19,482 nucleotides of DNA from Chrysochromulina tobinii (GCA_001275005.1 JWZX01002200.1:1-19482), one strand, 5' to 3'. Counted from the first letter of the stretch, positions 6,599 to 15,557 are shown. Made by a program: numbers and translations. Notes: generated by a model not told the origin, from the letters alone.

Positions 6599-7978
6599 CT
6601 AGTCATACCAAGCGTTCTGTATGCGGGCGATCGTGATGGGGGGCCAGAGGCAGAGCTCGGATGCTTCCCACGAACGCATGGCCTGTGCGGCCACTGCCAT
6701 ACGCGCCGGGCCAGGTAGGTAGTAGCGCACATCTCCAGAGGCGCCGAGCGCCCTGTCGCACCAGCGCACTGCATAGTGAGTGGCGAATGCTGCGGCCTCG
6801 CGAGCTGGTGCCTCAACCCATCGTGCATGCACCATCTGTAGTCCGCGGATGCCGTCCGCTGCAATCGTGTCTTTGTCGGCGCTTGGGAACATCTTGTCGA
6901 AGTCTTCATCGCGGAGACTCCGTGGCCACGTCGGAAGCTCAAGTTCTTGCATCTCAAGGGCCTTGCGCTCAAATGCGCACCCGCCGGCGACTGGCATGAG
7001 GCGCTGGAGATCGATGCCAAGTGCAGCGGCATAGCCAATCGTGTCCAAGCCGTCCAATGGGTTGGTTGCAAACGGATCGGCTCCACATGCAAGCATCGCC
7101 TCGATGCCTTCAAGGCAGCCCACTGAGGCTGCCCATTGCAGGGGGGTCGTGCCATAAGAGTCCCGGGCCTCGGGGTCTGCGCGGCAACTGACGAGTGACG
7201 TCGCTAGCCGCACGCATAGGCGCGCATCGCGCGGGAATTCAGGGTTATGAATGCCCGCGCCGAAATAGGGTTTGAGATCGTACCAGCACACGGGACACGG
7301 CTGTTCGCCGTCGCCGCCGCAAGCTACCAAGTGCAGCGGCGTCATCCCCCACTCGTCGCTGATGGTCGCAGACGCTCCCGTGGCGAGTAGGAGCTCGATG
7401 GCGAGGACCCGGCCTAAGGTTCCTAGCATTCCGAGCACAAAGTGCCAAACGTCATCATCCCATTCCTCTTCGCCGAGGAGCACTGACAGCCGTTGTGCAA
7501 TGGGCCTCCTGCTGAGCGAGTGCTCAAGCTGGGATAATTTGCATCCAACACGCCAGTGCGCTTCAATGAGCATGCGCCTCTCCGCGCTTTCAATATCCCA
7601 TGACTGGAAATCGCACGCGTCAACTGCTTCAAGAGTGGACACCTCGTCACTGGTCAGCAGCGACAATGCGAGGTGCTGCTCGAGCTCTTCCAATCTTGCC
7701 AGCACTCGAGAGCTCGCATTCTTCGTGCAGAATCTGCTTGAATCTGGCTGGATGAAGGTGCTGGGGCGCAAAAGGTCCAATACCATACGGCTCTTCTCGT
7801 GATCAGGAGTCTTTGCTACAAGAACCAAGGCAGCTTCCCGGCTGAGCTGGTCGCGGCGAAGCTCCTGCTCCCGCGGATATGCATATCCGTCCCATGATGC
7901 AAAGGGTTGGAAAAGCCTATACCTATCCAACAGTTGATATCCCACCCAGTGGAATTGCGGCGGCTCAACAGTGCTCAT
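6599..7978 (-). CDS. Ankyrin-repeat protein
   Basis: An uninterrupted 459-residue frame. Residues about 176-320 contain ankyrin repeats: the ends and starts GASATISDEWGMTPLHLVAC (201-220) and RADPEARDSYGTTPLQWAAS (266-285), then GIEAMLACGADPFATN. These show the G-A-D...D-x-x-G-x-T-PLH-x-A signature. Between the first and second repeats is an insertion of about 45 residues with a CPVC pair and charged residues. The N-terminal 170 residues and C-terminal 130 residues are not recognised; the N-terminus is helical and rich in Leu/Glu. Ankyrin repeats bind other proteins, so the function cannot be read from them alone. The gene shares a 309-bp upstream region with the divergent APC15-like gene. 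The ATG at 7978 is the first of the frame. Confidence 0.85.
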   Translation of the reverse strand: MSTVEPPQFHWVGYQLLDRYRLFQPFASWDGYAYPREQELRRDQLSREAALVLVAKTPDHEKSRMVLDLLRPSTFIQPDSSRFCTKNASSRVLARLEELEQHLALSLLTSDEVSTLEAVDACDFQSWDIESAERRMLIEAHWRVGCKLSQLEHSLSRRPIAQRLSVLLGEEEWDDDVWHFVLGMLGTLGRVLAIELLLATGASATISDEWGMTPLHLVACGGDGEQPCPVCWYDLKPYFGAGIHNPEFPRDARLCVRLATSLVSCRADPEARDSYGTTPLQWAASVGCLEGIEAMLACGADPFATNPLDGLDTIGYAAALGIDLQRLMPVAGGCAFERKALEMQELELPTWPRSLRDEDFDKMFPSADKDTIAADGIRGLQMVHARWVEAPAREAAAFATHYAVRWCDRALGASGDVRYYLPGPARMAVAAQAMRSWEASELCLWPPITIARIQNAWYD

Positions 7979-8050
7979 ACTTGCGATCGGGTGGGCTGTC
8001 AGGCTCTCCTTGGGTGCACTCCCTGTTGTGGAACTGGTTGTGGTGTGGTG

Positions 8051-8100
8051 TCAAGTCAAGTCAAGTCAAGTCAAGTCAAGTCTAGTCGAGTTGACTTGAC
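8051..8100. repeat. (TCAAG)6 microsatellite with inverted half
   Basis: Six perfect TCAAG units occupy 8051-8080. After TCTAGTCGAG comes TTGACTTGAC, the reverse complement of the array units, so a stem-loop could form in single-stranded DNA or RNA. Confidence 0.9.
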
Positions 8101-8198
8101 GTCTCAGTTGGACACTTTCGTCGCAGTCCCCCTGCGACACCACACCACGACTCGTTCTCCGGCCCCTGCTCAAGTAAAGAATTTCACACTTAGTTCAT

Positions 8199-8241
8199 GG
8201 GGTCCCCGATTAGTGGGTACGCCGGTCCGGTGTTGGTGTCT
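8199..8241 (+). promoter_or_regulatory. Second copy of the shared promoter block
   Basis: GGGGTCCCCGA at 8199-8209 and GTACGCCGGTCCGGTGTTGG with TGTC following at 8218-8241 repeat the arrangement at 4293-4350. The block ends about 47 bp before the ATG of the APC15-like gene. Confidence 0.45.
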
Positions 8242-8287
8242 TGAATTGATCACGGCTCTTGGTGTGTGAAACGAATCGACTTTGACG

Positions 8288-8838
8288 ATGTCATTTTCAG
8301 CAGGCATGGTCTTGCCTCCGCCGTCGCTTCCGAGCGCCACGGACTCAATTTGGTTTGGCGGACTTTGGTTCGGTGGACCGCAGTTGCATCTGCACGACGA
8401 AGATGCACAGCTTGTCGCCCGCGAGATGGCCTACGAGCAGAAGGTGAGGCAACCACAAACCCATGCTGCCTCTCCGTGCGGATCGCCCACCCCCGCGGAC
8501 ACTTGTGCTCGCAGTTGCTGCTGATGCGCAACCAGGATTCGGATCTTCCAATCGTCGGCCGGGAAGGACGCTCCCATCCAGCGGCGCATACAGACGATGC
8601 CACTGTTGCTGACGATGAGGAGGAACCGGACGATGAGGTGAGCGCACCACCATGCCTGCCCCTCGTTGGGCCGAACCCATTCAAGCGGTGCCCTATCGCA
8701 CCCACGTGCCCATGCACCCACGTCCTGCCTCTATGCGCTGTGCAGGACGAGGAGGGCGACGAGGAGGAGATGGACGATGAGCTGCACGACGAGACAGAGG
8801 AGGAGTTTGATGGCGGTGAAACGGAGCCTGAATATTAG
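8288..8838 (+). CDS. APC15: Anaphase-promoting complex subunit 15 (APC15/Mnd2-like)
   Basis: Exons 8288-8443, 8515-8637 and 8746-8838 give 123 residues; introns are 71 and 108 nt, both phase 0. The layout matches APC15. There is a short Pro/Leu N-terminus, a S-x-x-x-x-x-x-WF element (SATDSIWF, residues 16-23), a helix ([20 protein letters not shown], 37-56) and the element N[10 protein letters not shown] (58-68), equivalent to the conserved N-x-L-V-x-I-G-K of animal and plant APC15. A long Asp/Glu-rich tail runs from 79 to 123. APC15 sits in the mitotic checkpoint complex-bound APC/C and promotes Cdc20 turnover and checkpoint release. Intron 2 is a multiple of three without a stop, so its retention would insert 36 Pro/Cys-containing residues. 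The call rests on remembered family pattern. Confidence 0.7.
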
Positions 8839-9287
8839 GCTGGTGAGCTTGCGACGGTGTGCATGCCCGTCGGGGTCTGTTGGACAGACAGCCGACGGGA
8901 GCTTCACGCGCTAACGAGGCGAAATCGGTTCTCGTGAGCTCAGCCGCGCCGAGCGCCGTCTCTCTCTCACGCACGCGCGAACATATGCACCCGGTTTTAA
9001 GACACGGTGTCTGGGCCTTGCGGCCTAGTGCAAGTGTGCACGTATTAGCTTGGGCTTGAACGCACAGATCGCGAGCCATTTCGTTTTTCTCGCCGAACAG
9101 ACCTGACAAAGGCCTGACAGTTTTCCAGTTAATTTCGCGTTCGAGGGTCACACGTTGCGCGGCAAGGGAAACTACCAACTAGCGGGGTAGCGGTGTACGT
9201 CATTCGTATTCGGTGTTATATTCGGTGTAGTGTGCACTCAGTCTGCGGCCCACAAACGAAAAGTCAGTCTGGCGACCTGCGTCTGGC
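8839..9287. other. Convergent intergenic region
   Basis: Lies between the 3' ends of the APC15-like and ABC1 kinase genes. A decamer TATTCGGTGT occurs twice (9207-9216, 9219-9228) and AGACACGGTGTCT near 9000 is a short palindrome. No gene or RNA is recognised. Confidence 0.5.
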
Positions 9288-11360
9288 TCACCATCTCGCC
9301 CTGCCAGCCATCAGCCGCGCCACCGTCTGATCGGTCGCCTCGAGCGCAAGCCTTAAGAACACCTGCTGCAGGTCCTCGCGCCGCTGCCACGCCTTCCGCA
9401 AGAGCGCCGTCGCGAGCAGCTGCTGATCCGGCGGCGTCACGCCGCTCGCACCGCCGCCCTCATCCGCAACGGCACCCAGTAGCTCGGGCGCCAATGCCGC
9501 GAGCCGCCGCGCCGCCTCGAGCGCGGCCTTGTCCCGCGCGTCGTTGGTGACGAGCGCAGAACCACGGAAGATACCAAGAGGGTCGACCAGAGCGCCGAGG
9601 CGCGAGCGCTGGCCGGCGACGGCGGGCATCGCGCCACTCTGCGCACGTAGCCCTGCCCAAGCGTCGCGACTGGCGGCGCCGAGGACGAGGATGAGCTGCT
9701 CGGTGATCAGGCGGGAGGCGGGAGTATCCTCCTTGAGCACAGCGAGGAGCGCGTCCGCTGCACGCTCGGCCGCCGCCACCTCTGCAGGTAAACTCTCGGT
9801 GCCCGGCGCAATCTCGGCGCCCGAGCTCACGGTTGCCGCTGTGACGTCATACCTCTTGGCCCCATCCAAGAGTGATCTCACACGGTCGGCATCAAGGACG
9901 CGCGTGGCCGGGTCCTTGGACGCTCCAAAGACAAAGGTGGCCAGAGCGCCCGCAGTCCGTGGGGACGGGTCATTCAGGATGCGCTGTGAGATGTATGGCA
10001 GGGTCTCGTTAATGATCGAGTAGCGTGCGTCCGCCTTGAGGCCGATGCCCTCGAGGGTGGCGAAGGCCTTGGCGATGTAAGCGAAATACGGGGGGATTTG
10101 GAAGATCGCACTGCCTGCGTCTGCCGAGAGCTGCTGTACCTCAGCTAGCAGCCCGGGCACGTCGAAATTGGCAAAGCCGCCGCCCTCGGAGCGCTTCGAG
10201 TACGCGCGCGTGAGCAGGTCCACCACGCCCGCCTCCTCAACCGCCGCCTCGCCGCCCTCGGGCACGAAGCCGAGGCGCACCAGATCGTTCGGAACTTTGT
10301 CATACTCACGCGAGGTGAGGTGTGCCACATGCTCGATGAGCGTGTACTGCAGGTCATCATCAAGCGCCGTGGTCAGCCCCCAGTCCAGGATGCACAGACG
10401 GCCGTCGGGCGTGCGCAGCAGATTGCCCGGGTGCGGGTCGCAGTGCAAGGTGCCGTGATCCAACATCATCGTCATGTAGCTGGCCATGGCCAAGCTCACC
10501 ATTCGAGTTGAATCGCGGGCCCCCGAGGCGACGCGGTCCAGCCGCTCGCCCTCAACCCATTCGGTGGTGAGCACGCGCCGCGTCGAGACCGACCCGATCA
10601 CATTTGGTGCGAAGACGCTGCCCGCGAGTGGCCCACGCGCCACGTCCTCATTGAACCGCATCGCGTTGCTCGCTTCCTTGCTGTAGTCGAGCTCATCGAC
10701 CAGCCCAGCTCCCCACGCGTCCGCGATGCCCTGCAGGTCGCCGGGCGCGCCGAGCAGCCGAGCCAGCGGCGCCACGTACTCGCGCACCAGATGCATATCG
10801 AGTGCAACTCGCTCTTCGATGGCTGGCCGCTGCACCTTGACGGCGACGGGAGCGCCCTCGTATGTGGCGCGGTACACCTGGCCAAGGGACGCGGCGGCGA
10901 TGGGCTCGCGGCTGAGCCCTGTGAGCCTCCGAGCCTCCGCACCCAGCTCCTGCTCCAGGATCTGAAGCGCCTCGACGGACGAGAAGGGGGGCACGTCCTC
11001 CTGCAGCGACGTGAGTGCGATCACAAACGGCGGTGGGAGCAGGTCGGCGCGCACGCTGGCCGACTGCCCGAGCTTGATGAACGCCGGGCCAAGATCCGTG
11101 AGTAGCTTGGTGAGTTGCCGGCCACGTTCGAGGGCGCGGTCTCCACCCTCGAAGCTCTCGCCCGACAGCTTGTCGCCGAGGAGCGCGATGCCGAAACTGG
11201 CGCCGCGCAAGCTAATCTCGACAGCGCGCGACGCCACGCGCAGGGGCTGGCGGGCAAAAAAGGCGCGAGCGGCCACCGCATCGTACGCACCCGTCGGGTA
11301 CGGCCGGATCGTAGCCGCCGTCGCACAAAGGCTGACGAGACTGACAAAAAAGGTCGCCAT
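9288..11360 (-). CDS. Chloroplast ABC1-type atypical kinase (ABC1K, UbiB family)
   Basis: Single exon, 690 residues from the ATG at 11360. Family marks in order: KLGQ (96-99), the KxGQ motif; AAASLGQVY (155-163), the alanine-rich loop replacing a P-loop; VAVKVQRP with Lys175; HCDPHPGN (306-313), the catalytic-loop equivalent; and LDWG (325-328), the metal-binding DFG equivalent. The later segment with IPPYFAYIAKAFATLEGIGL and YISQRILND resembles plant plastid ABC1K1/PGR6. Such proteins act at plastoglobules or thylakoids in prenyl-quinone metabolism. The start at 11360 is preferred over the in-frame ATG at 11459. It puts MATFFVSLVSLCATAAT first, a signal peptide suited to a secondary plastid, and leaves 163 bp before the divergent gene. 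The C-terminal 200 residues are Ala/Leu-rich helices. Confidence 0.9.
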   Translation of the reverse strand: MATFFVSLVSLCATAATIRPYPTGAYDAVAARAFFARQPLRVASRAVEISLRGASFGIALLGDKLSGESFEGGDRALERGRQLTKLLTDLGPAFIKLGQSASVRADLLPPPFVIALTSLQEDVPPFSSVEALQILEQELGAEARRLTGLSREPIAAASLGQVYRATYEGAPVAVKVQRPAIEERVALDMHLVREYVAPLARLLGAPGDLQGIADAWGAGLVDELDYSKEASNAMRFNEDVARGPLAGSVFAPNVIGSVSTRRVLTTEWVEGERLDRVASGARDSTRMVSLAMASYMTMMLDHGTLHCDPHPGNLLRTPDGRLCILDWGLTTALDDDLQYTLIEHVAHLTSREYDKVPNDLVRLGFVPEGGEAAVEEAGVVDLLTRAYSKRSEGGGFANFDVPGLLAEVQQLSADAGSAIFQIPPYFAYIAKAFATLEGIGLKADARYSIINETLPYISQRILNDPSPRTAGALATFVFGASKDPATRVLDADRVRSLLDGAKRYDVTAATVSSGAEIAPGTESLPAEVAAAERAADALLAVLKEDTPASRLITEQLILVLGAASRDAWAGLRAQSGAMPAVAGQRSRLGALVDPLGIFRGSALVTNDARDKAALEAARRLAALAPELLGAVADEGGGASGVTPPDQQLLATALLRKAWQRREDLQQVFLRLALEATDQTVARLMAGRARW

Positions 11361-11523
11361 TGCGAAGATTCTTTCACGGAAAACACCCGCACGCGCCGCG
11401 GAACCGACGCGAGATGGTTTCGTGCAAACCGACTTAGAAAGGAGGGTTCCTGTTTCCATTACATGTATTGTGAATCATGTGCCTAAAATAGAACGAACTT
11501 TGGGCCATCGGAGTTGTTTCGCC
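11361..11523. promoter_or_regulatory. Short divergent promoter region
   Basis: The ABC1 kinase (minus) and the small basic protein gene (plus) diverge from this 163-bp interval, so the two probably share control sequences. It is noticeably less GC-rich on its right side (ACATGTATTGTGAATCATGT near 11460). No TATA box is clear. Confidence 0.4.
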
Positions 11524-12096
11524 ATGAAGCCCTTTAGCCCGCAGTATAAGCAGCAGGCGCTCTCGCCCCCGCGCAGCTCAGTGTCTCGCGCCTCGACGCG
11601 GAGTCCAACTTCACGTCCAGCCTCACGTGCGGAGACGTCTCCCCGCAGCGAGTGGGGAGGCTCATTCCTGTCCATCGACCCAGAGACGGGGCAGCGCCTC
11701 GGCACCGCGGTGAGCGTCACCTCGTACATGTCCGAGCTTGATAACGAGTCGTTGCACAGCCGCCGGATGCTCTGGAACGCTCGCTCGTCTTTGAATACTC
11801 CCTTCCAGCCTGCATGGTCGCAGTATGGACGCTTTGACAAACTGAATGTGAATCTGGAGGCGCACCCATTCTGGGTGGCCAAGGCGCCCGGCACGTTCGA
11901 TCACACGCGCGAGCGCTGGACCGTCTACCAGAATCCGCCCGCGTCGACGCGCTCGCGCCGCCCCTCAACGGGCTGGGACGCGCGCTTTGTCTCTGCGCAC
12001 GCACTCGACGGCAACCCTGTGCACAACGGGATGCGGGTCTTGTCGCCCGCGCGTCGCCGCCACAATGGTGGCGTCGGCGCTGAGGGCCTCATCTGA
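11524..12096 (+). CDS. Uncharacterised Ser/Arg-rich basic protein
   Basis: 190 residues, single exon, starting at the ATG within GCCATGAAG. Residues 10-42 are a disordered Ser/Arg/Pro tract. Residues 43-160 look more ordered, with aromatic residues at intervals: SEWGGSFLSIDPETGQRLG, WSQYGRFDKLNVNLEAHPFW, HTRERWTVYQNPP and STGWDARFV. No signal peptide or membrane span is visible. The repeated short W/Y/F-containing motifs and basic N-terminus are reminiscent of small cytoskeleton-associated proteins, but I do not recognise the family and this is not evidence of function. The downstream Arg-rich tail (SPARRRHNGG) ends at a TGA. Codon use and GC-rich third positions agree with its neighbours, which supports a real gene. 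Confidence 0.6.
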   Translation: MKPFSPQYKQQALSPPRSSVSRASTRSPTSRPASRAETSPRSEWGGSFLSIDPETGQRLGTAVSVTSYMSELDNESLHSRRMLWNARSSLNTPFQPAWSQYGRFDKLNVNLEAHPFWVAKAPGTFDHTRERWTVYQNPPASTRSRRPSTGWDARFVSAHALDGNPVHNGMRVLSPARRRHNGGVGAEGLI

Positions 12097-13584
12097 CGCG
12101 CGATGGCCGAGAGAGCGCCGTCGAGGTGAGATGTGGGAGGGCACACGCCCCCCAGAGCGAGAGAGAGGCGTCGCCTGGCTGCCACATGGCATCATGAGGA
12201 GTTCTGACGATGGGGGGCGACGAAGCATTCTTATCGAGCATTCATATCTAAATGTTTCGGAGAGTGTGACAGCAGTGTACATTCCCTATATTGCAGCTCA
12301 CGTGTTCCAGTTGAAGGTCCCCGGGTGCACCGGGGGAACACCGGGGGGGCGCCTCGCACCCCCGGCCGCAGTGTTCGTGTGCGTGCGCGAGCGCGGTCGC
12401 CCCCCCGCGCGGCCGCGGCGCGGGCCGCGCGCGCGGGGGCCGGGGCGTCCGAGCTTCATTCCTCCCGGCTGGCGCCGCGCGGGGCGGGCGGGCGCCTAGG
12501 CCCTAGCTTTATTACGTCTTATTTGCGCTCGCTCCCGCGGGCGGTGCCCGCCGCGCGCGCCCCCGGCGGCTCGGCCGCGGACACTTCCGCGGGGACCGTC
12601 TCTGTCTCTCCCCTCTCGCTCCGGTCGCCGGGGCGCGGCACGGACTTCACTCTGACTCTCTGAGAGACTGAAACAGTCAGAGCTCAGAGGCTCAGAGGAC
12701 ACATCCCATCCGGTTTCTTCGTCCTTCCGGACCTTCGCTTCTCTGTATTGATCGCACCCCCCGCGCTCTTGGGAGAACATCGCGCGAGGGCCTCGGCGGG
12801 ATGCGCCGCGCGAAGGTGCGTGCCTCTGCACAATTTTACCCAAGGGGGTAAGGGATGCACCCATTCCTCATATCCTGATTTCAAACTGAGTGATTTACCC
12901 AAGGGGGTAGGGGAGGGATTTATATCTGGATTTGCACCCATTCCTCATACCAGGGATTTCAAACTGAGCGATATTTTACCCAAGGGGGTAGGGGAGGGAT
13001 TTGCACCCATTCCTCATACATGTACCCTGATTTCAAACTGAGTGTGCTGTCTGCGTTGCTCCAGGCCTCCAGCTGCAGATGCAGCTGCAGCAGGTGCACA
13101 CACCGCTGCGCACGCTGCACGTCGCACCCTGCGCAGCTCTCTGCAGTCTGCTCGCGGGCTCTGCAGTCAGTCGCGGGGACAGGCGGGACACACACACCGC
13201 TTGCGCTTCACGCTAAGTAGGCCCGCCGTCGAATCGTAACTCTAACAGTGGCCGCCTCTAGCGCGGGCGGGAACCGGGATCCTGCCGTCCCGGGTCGACG
13301 TCCTGCTGTATACGAAACGTCAGTCGTGTCGCGCACGGCCGGGTGGGCCCGACAGGGCGAGGGCAGGGGCCCAGCGGACGCGGCACGCGCGCAACGAGGA
13401 CGGAGATGCACACCGACACAAGACCTCATTGTCATTCGTCATTGTTTTCATGATCTGTAGACATGCACCGATGTACGCTAGAAGAACGCCCTCATGGATA
13501 TCTACGCTTTACAGGTATTGTGCGCGCTAAGAGCCGAGATGATACCGCTAGATAACTTCACCGCGGACTCACGGCTCTCACCTC
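12097..13584. other. Long gene-free region with GC island and minisatellite
   Basis: No protein is convincing here: the open frames are Arg/Ala/Pro products of extreme GC content or cross the minisatellite. Contents from left to right: an AT-rich patch (12225-12300), a CpG-dense island (about 12310-12620), a stretch of nested short palindromes (CTCTCTGAGAG and GACTGAAACAGTC, 12655-12690), the three-copy minisatellite (12834-13042), and a run rich in CTGCAG (five sites between 13070 and 13170). The right end should include the 3' untranslated region of the minus-strand TPR gene. Confidence 0.5.
12834..13042. repeat. Three-copy minisatellite, unit about 60-80 bp
   Basis: Each copy contains in order ACCCAAGGGGGTA (12838, 12897, 12978), GCACCCATTCCTCATA (12857, 12934, 13003) and TTTCAAACTGAG (12879, 12957, 13031). 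Copies 2 and 3 share GGGGAGGGATTT after the first block. Copy 2 has an extra segment of about 22 bp. The unit ACCC...GGGGGT can pair with itself. Confidence 0.9.
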
Positions 13585-14415
13585 TCAGCCGCTGAGCGAG
13601 GCTGCCAGCGCGACGCAGACGAGGGCGCCGCCCGCGATGAGAGCGGGCACGGTGGCCGAGGTATCCTGCTCCTCCGCGCGCCGCGACTGCTTCTTCTTCT
13701 CCGCCTCGAGCACGTACCACTCGAGTGAGTACTTCTCTGGTGGCGGATCCTCCTTCTTTTGCAGCGTGCGTCGCGCGCCCCAACTATCCACCTCCTGCAG
13801 CGAGGGGATGGTGACGAAGTTTTCGGCGCCGAGCTTGAGCTCGGGTGCCTGCATGACGTACAGCACCGAATCAGCGATCTTCCGCACGTCCCCGTCCGGG
13901 TGCGCCTCACACTTCTTCAGCAGCTTCACTGCCTCTGGCTTCCGGTCCGCTGCCTGCAATGCCTGCGCGAGGTAGATGGCGTACTGGCCGCCCTTTCGCC
14001 CGGCCATCCCGCCTGGCGCATTGACCGTGGCCTGCGTGAATGCCTTGACTGCCGCCTTATACTCGCCGCGCAGCATCAGCTCGTTACCCCGATCGAACAT
14101 CTTCTCATATTCCTCCATCCTCCTGTTCTGTTGGCCAACCGGCAGGTTGTCACCGGCGACATCGTCGTCGAGTCGCGCACCAAAGGCGCTGACCTTCGTC
14201 TGCTGCACCGTGCGCGCTTTATCGGCGCGCAGCCGCTCCTCTTTTTCGCTGGCTGCGGCTGCGGCAACATCCTCCTCGAGCTGCCTCAGCGTCTGGAGGA
14301 TATCAGCGTTGGCATTCATCAATGCCGGCATCGAACGCCGCACGGTTGCAGGTGCCATGGGCGCTGGTGGCGTGTATGCGAGCAGCGCGGCGGACATGAG
14401 AGCGGCGGGCGTCAT
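13585..14415 (-). CDS. Plastid-targeted TPR-like protein with C-terminal membrane anchor
   Basis: 276 residues from the ATG at 14415. Residues 1-35 (MTPAALMSAALLAYTPPAPM and a basic, hydroxylated sequence after it) look like the bipartite signal/transit leader used for secondary plastids. Residues 36-72 are a charged helix. Residues 99-190 contain a tetratricopeptide-like pair, with MFDRGNELMLRGEYKAAVKA and YAIYLAQALQAADRKPEAVK (the latter shows the expected A/L/A spacing). PPPEKYSLEWYVLEAEKKKQ precedes a hydrophobic segment at 254-273 that ends the protein, consistent with a tail anchor in a plastid membrane. The combination suggests a thylakoid or envelope assembly factor, which is inference; I cannot name an orthologue. 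It diverges from the NTF2-like gene across 216 bp. Confidence 0.7.
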   Translation of the reverse strand: MTPAALMSAALLAYTPPAPMAPATVRRSMPALMNANADILQTLRQLEEDVAAAAASEKEERLRADKARTVQQTKVSAFGARLDDDVAGDNLPVGQQNRRMEEYEKMFDRGNELMLRGEYKAAVKAFTQATVNAPGGMAGRKGGQYAIYLAQALQAADRKPEAVKLLKKCEAHPDGDVRKIADSVLYVMQAPELKLGAENFVTIPSLQEVDSWGARRTLQKKEDPPPEKYSLEWYVLEAEKKKQSRRAEEQDTSATVPALIAGGALVCVALAASLSG

Positions 14416-14631
14416 GGCTGGCGAATTGCGCGGCGGCGCCACGCCGCGACGTCGTGCGGCGAGGCAGGGAGCTGTGCGCCCATCTGCGGATTCTCCCAGG
14501 TATCTTTTTTCAACGATGCGCCGCCGTGGGCGCTCGCTCGGTACGCATTCAATCTGATTGCTGAAAATGGATGTGGTACGCGTTCACAGAACGAAGAGTC
14601 CACGAAGAAACATTTCGTGAAGAGAAAACAA
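14416..14631. promoter_or_regulatory. Divergent promoter region between TPR and NTF2-like genes
   Basis: 216 bp separate the two start codons. The sequence just before the plus-strand ATG is AT-richer (GAAGAGAAAACAAATG), unlike the GC-rich coding parts. No specific box is identified. Confidence 0.35.
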
Positions 14632-15557
14632 ATGAAGCGCTCGCTCTACGACGCGCCTGCCGTGGCGCGCAACGAGACCGGCAAGGCACTTTTCGTGCGA
14701 GATGCGCAGGGCAACCTCGTCACGGTCCGCCCGGGCGAAGCCCTGCCCGAGAAGGCCAAAGCAGCGACCGAAGAGGCTAAGGAAGTCGTCTCCGCTGCAG
14801 AAGAGGCCCGCGAAGCTGCGCGGCTGGCGGCACGCAGCCAGGAGGACATCCAGTACGAGGCCTATATGAATGGCAAGGATATGAAGCGCGGCAACGTTTG
14901 GATGCAGAATGTGAACGTGGCATCAGCTGACCGGGCCGCCGCCGTCGACTCGATTGCGGCGGATGTGGCCGAAGAGCAGTTGGCATCGGGCAAGGAGCAC
15001 GCGCCGTCGCGTGCGTACGACCGTAGCTCGAAGATCAAGCGTGGAGGAGGCGGAAGCAGCAGCGGTAGTGGCTCGTACGGCGGCGCACTCTCCGTGAGCG
15101 AGGCACGCGCCGGCGCCGAGGCGGCGAGCGCGGCGCTCGCACGGGCTCGCGAGGCGAGTGACGACGAGGAGAACGACGACCTGAATGCGAGCGCCGCGAC
15201 GCTGCTCGAGCGCGCGATGCGCGTGTACAATATGCCCGTCTCCAACCTGCCGCAGCTCGACCCCTACGGCAACGACCTGCGCGTGCCGGCTCTCGAGCGA
15301 AAGATTCGAAAATTCCTTGCGTGCTTCGGTGAAGAGGTGCTCGTGAGGACGCTCGACGGGCAGGTAGTTCTGAGAGCCTCTGAGTGCCTTTTGAGTGCAT
15401 GCGAGTGCTTCTGAGGCGCACGTGACGACGCTCGGCAGGTGGTGCTCAAGGATTTTGAGGCCCTGCGCAAGCGGTATGGTACGGTCTTCCGAGAGTCGGG
15501 TGCAGGGTTGCTCGGGCGTGTCATGAAGCGCTTTGTGTTTGAAGAGGCGAGCGACGG

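Larger units (their letters stand above)
7979..8287. promoter_or_regulatory. Divergent promoter region between ankyrin and APC15-like genes
   Basis: This 309-bp interval must hold both upstream regions. It contains the (TCAAG)6 microsatellite at 8051-8080, followed by an inverted match (TTGACTTGAC) at 8091-8100. On its right side lies the second copy of the block found before the glycosyltransferase gene (8199-8241). Confidence 0.55.

Noticed and set aside
11361-11459. N-terminal extension of the ABC1 kinase
   Set aside because: The ATG at 11459 is in frame, but it would place 33 basic, hydrophilic residues before an evident signal peptide and leave only 64 bp for two divergent promoters. 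It is kept only as an alternative start.
12325-12663. 112-codon plus-strand frame in the GC island
   Set aside because: It is almost entirely Arg/Ala/Gly/Pro from GC-only codons, with no start context or domain.
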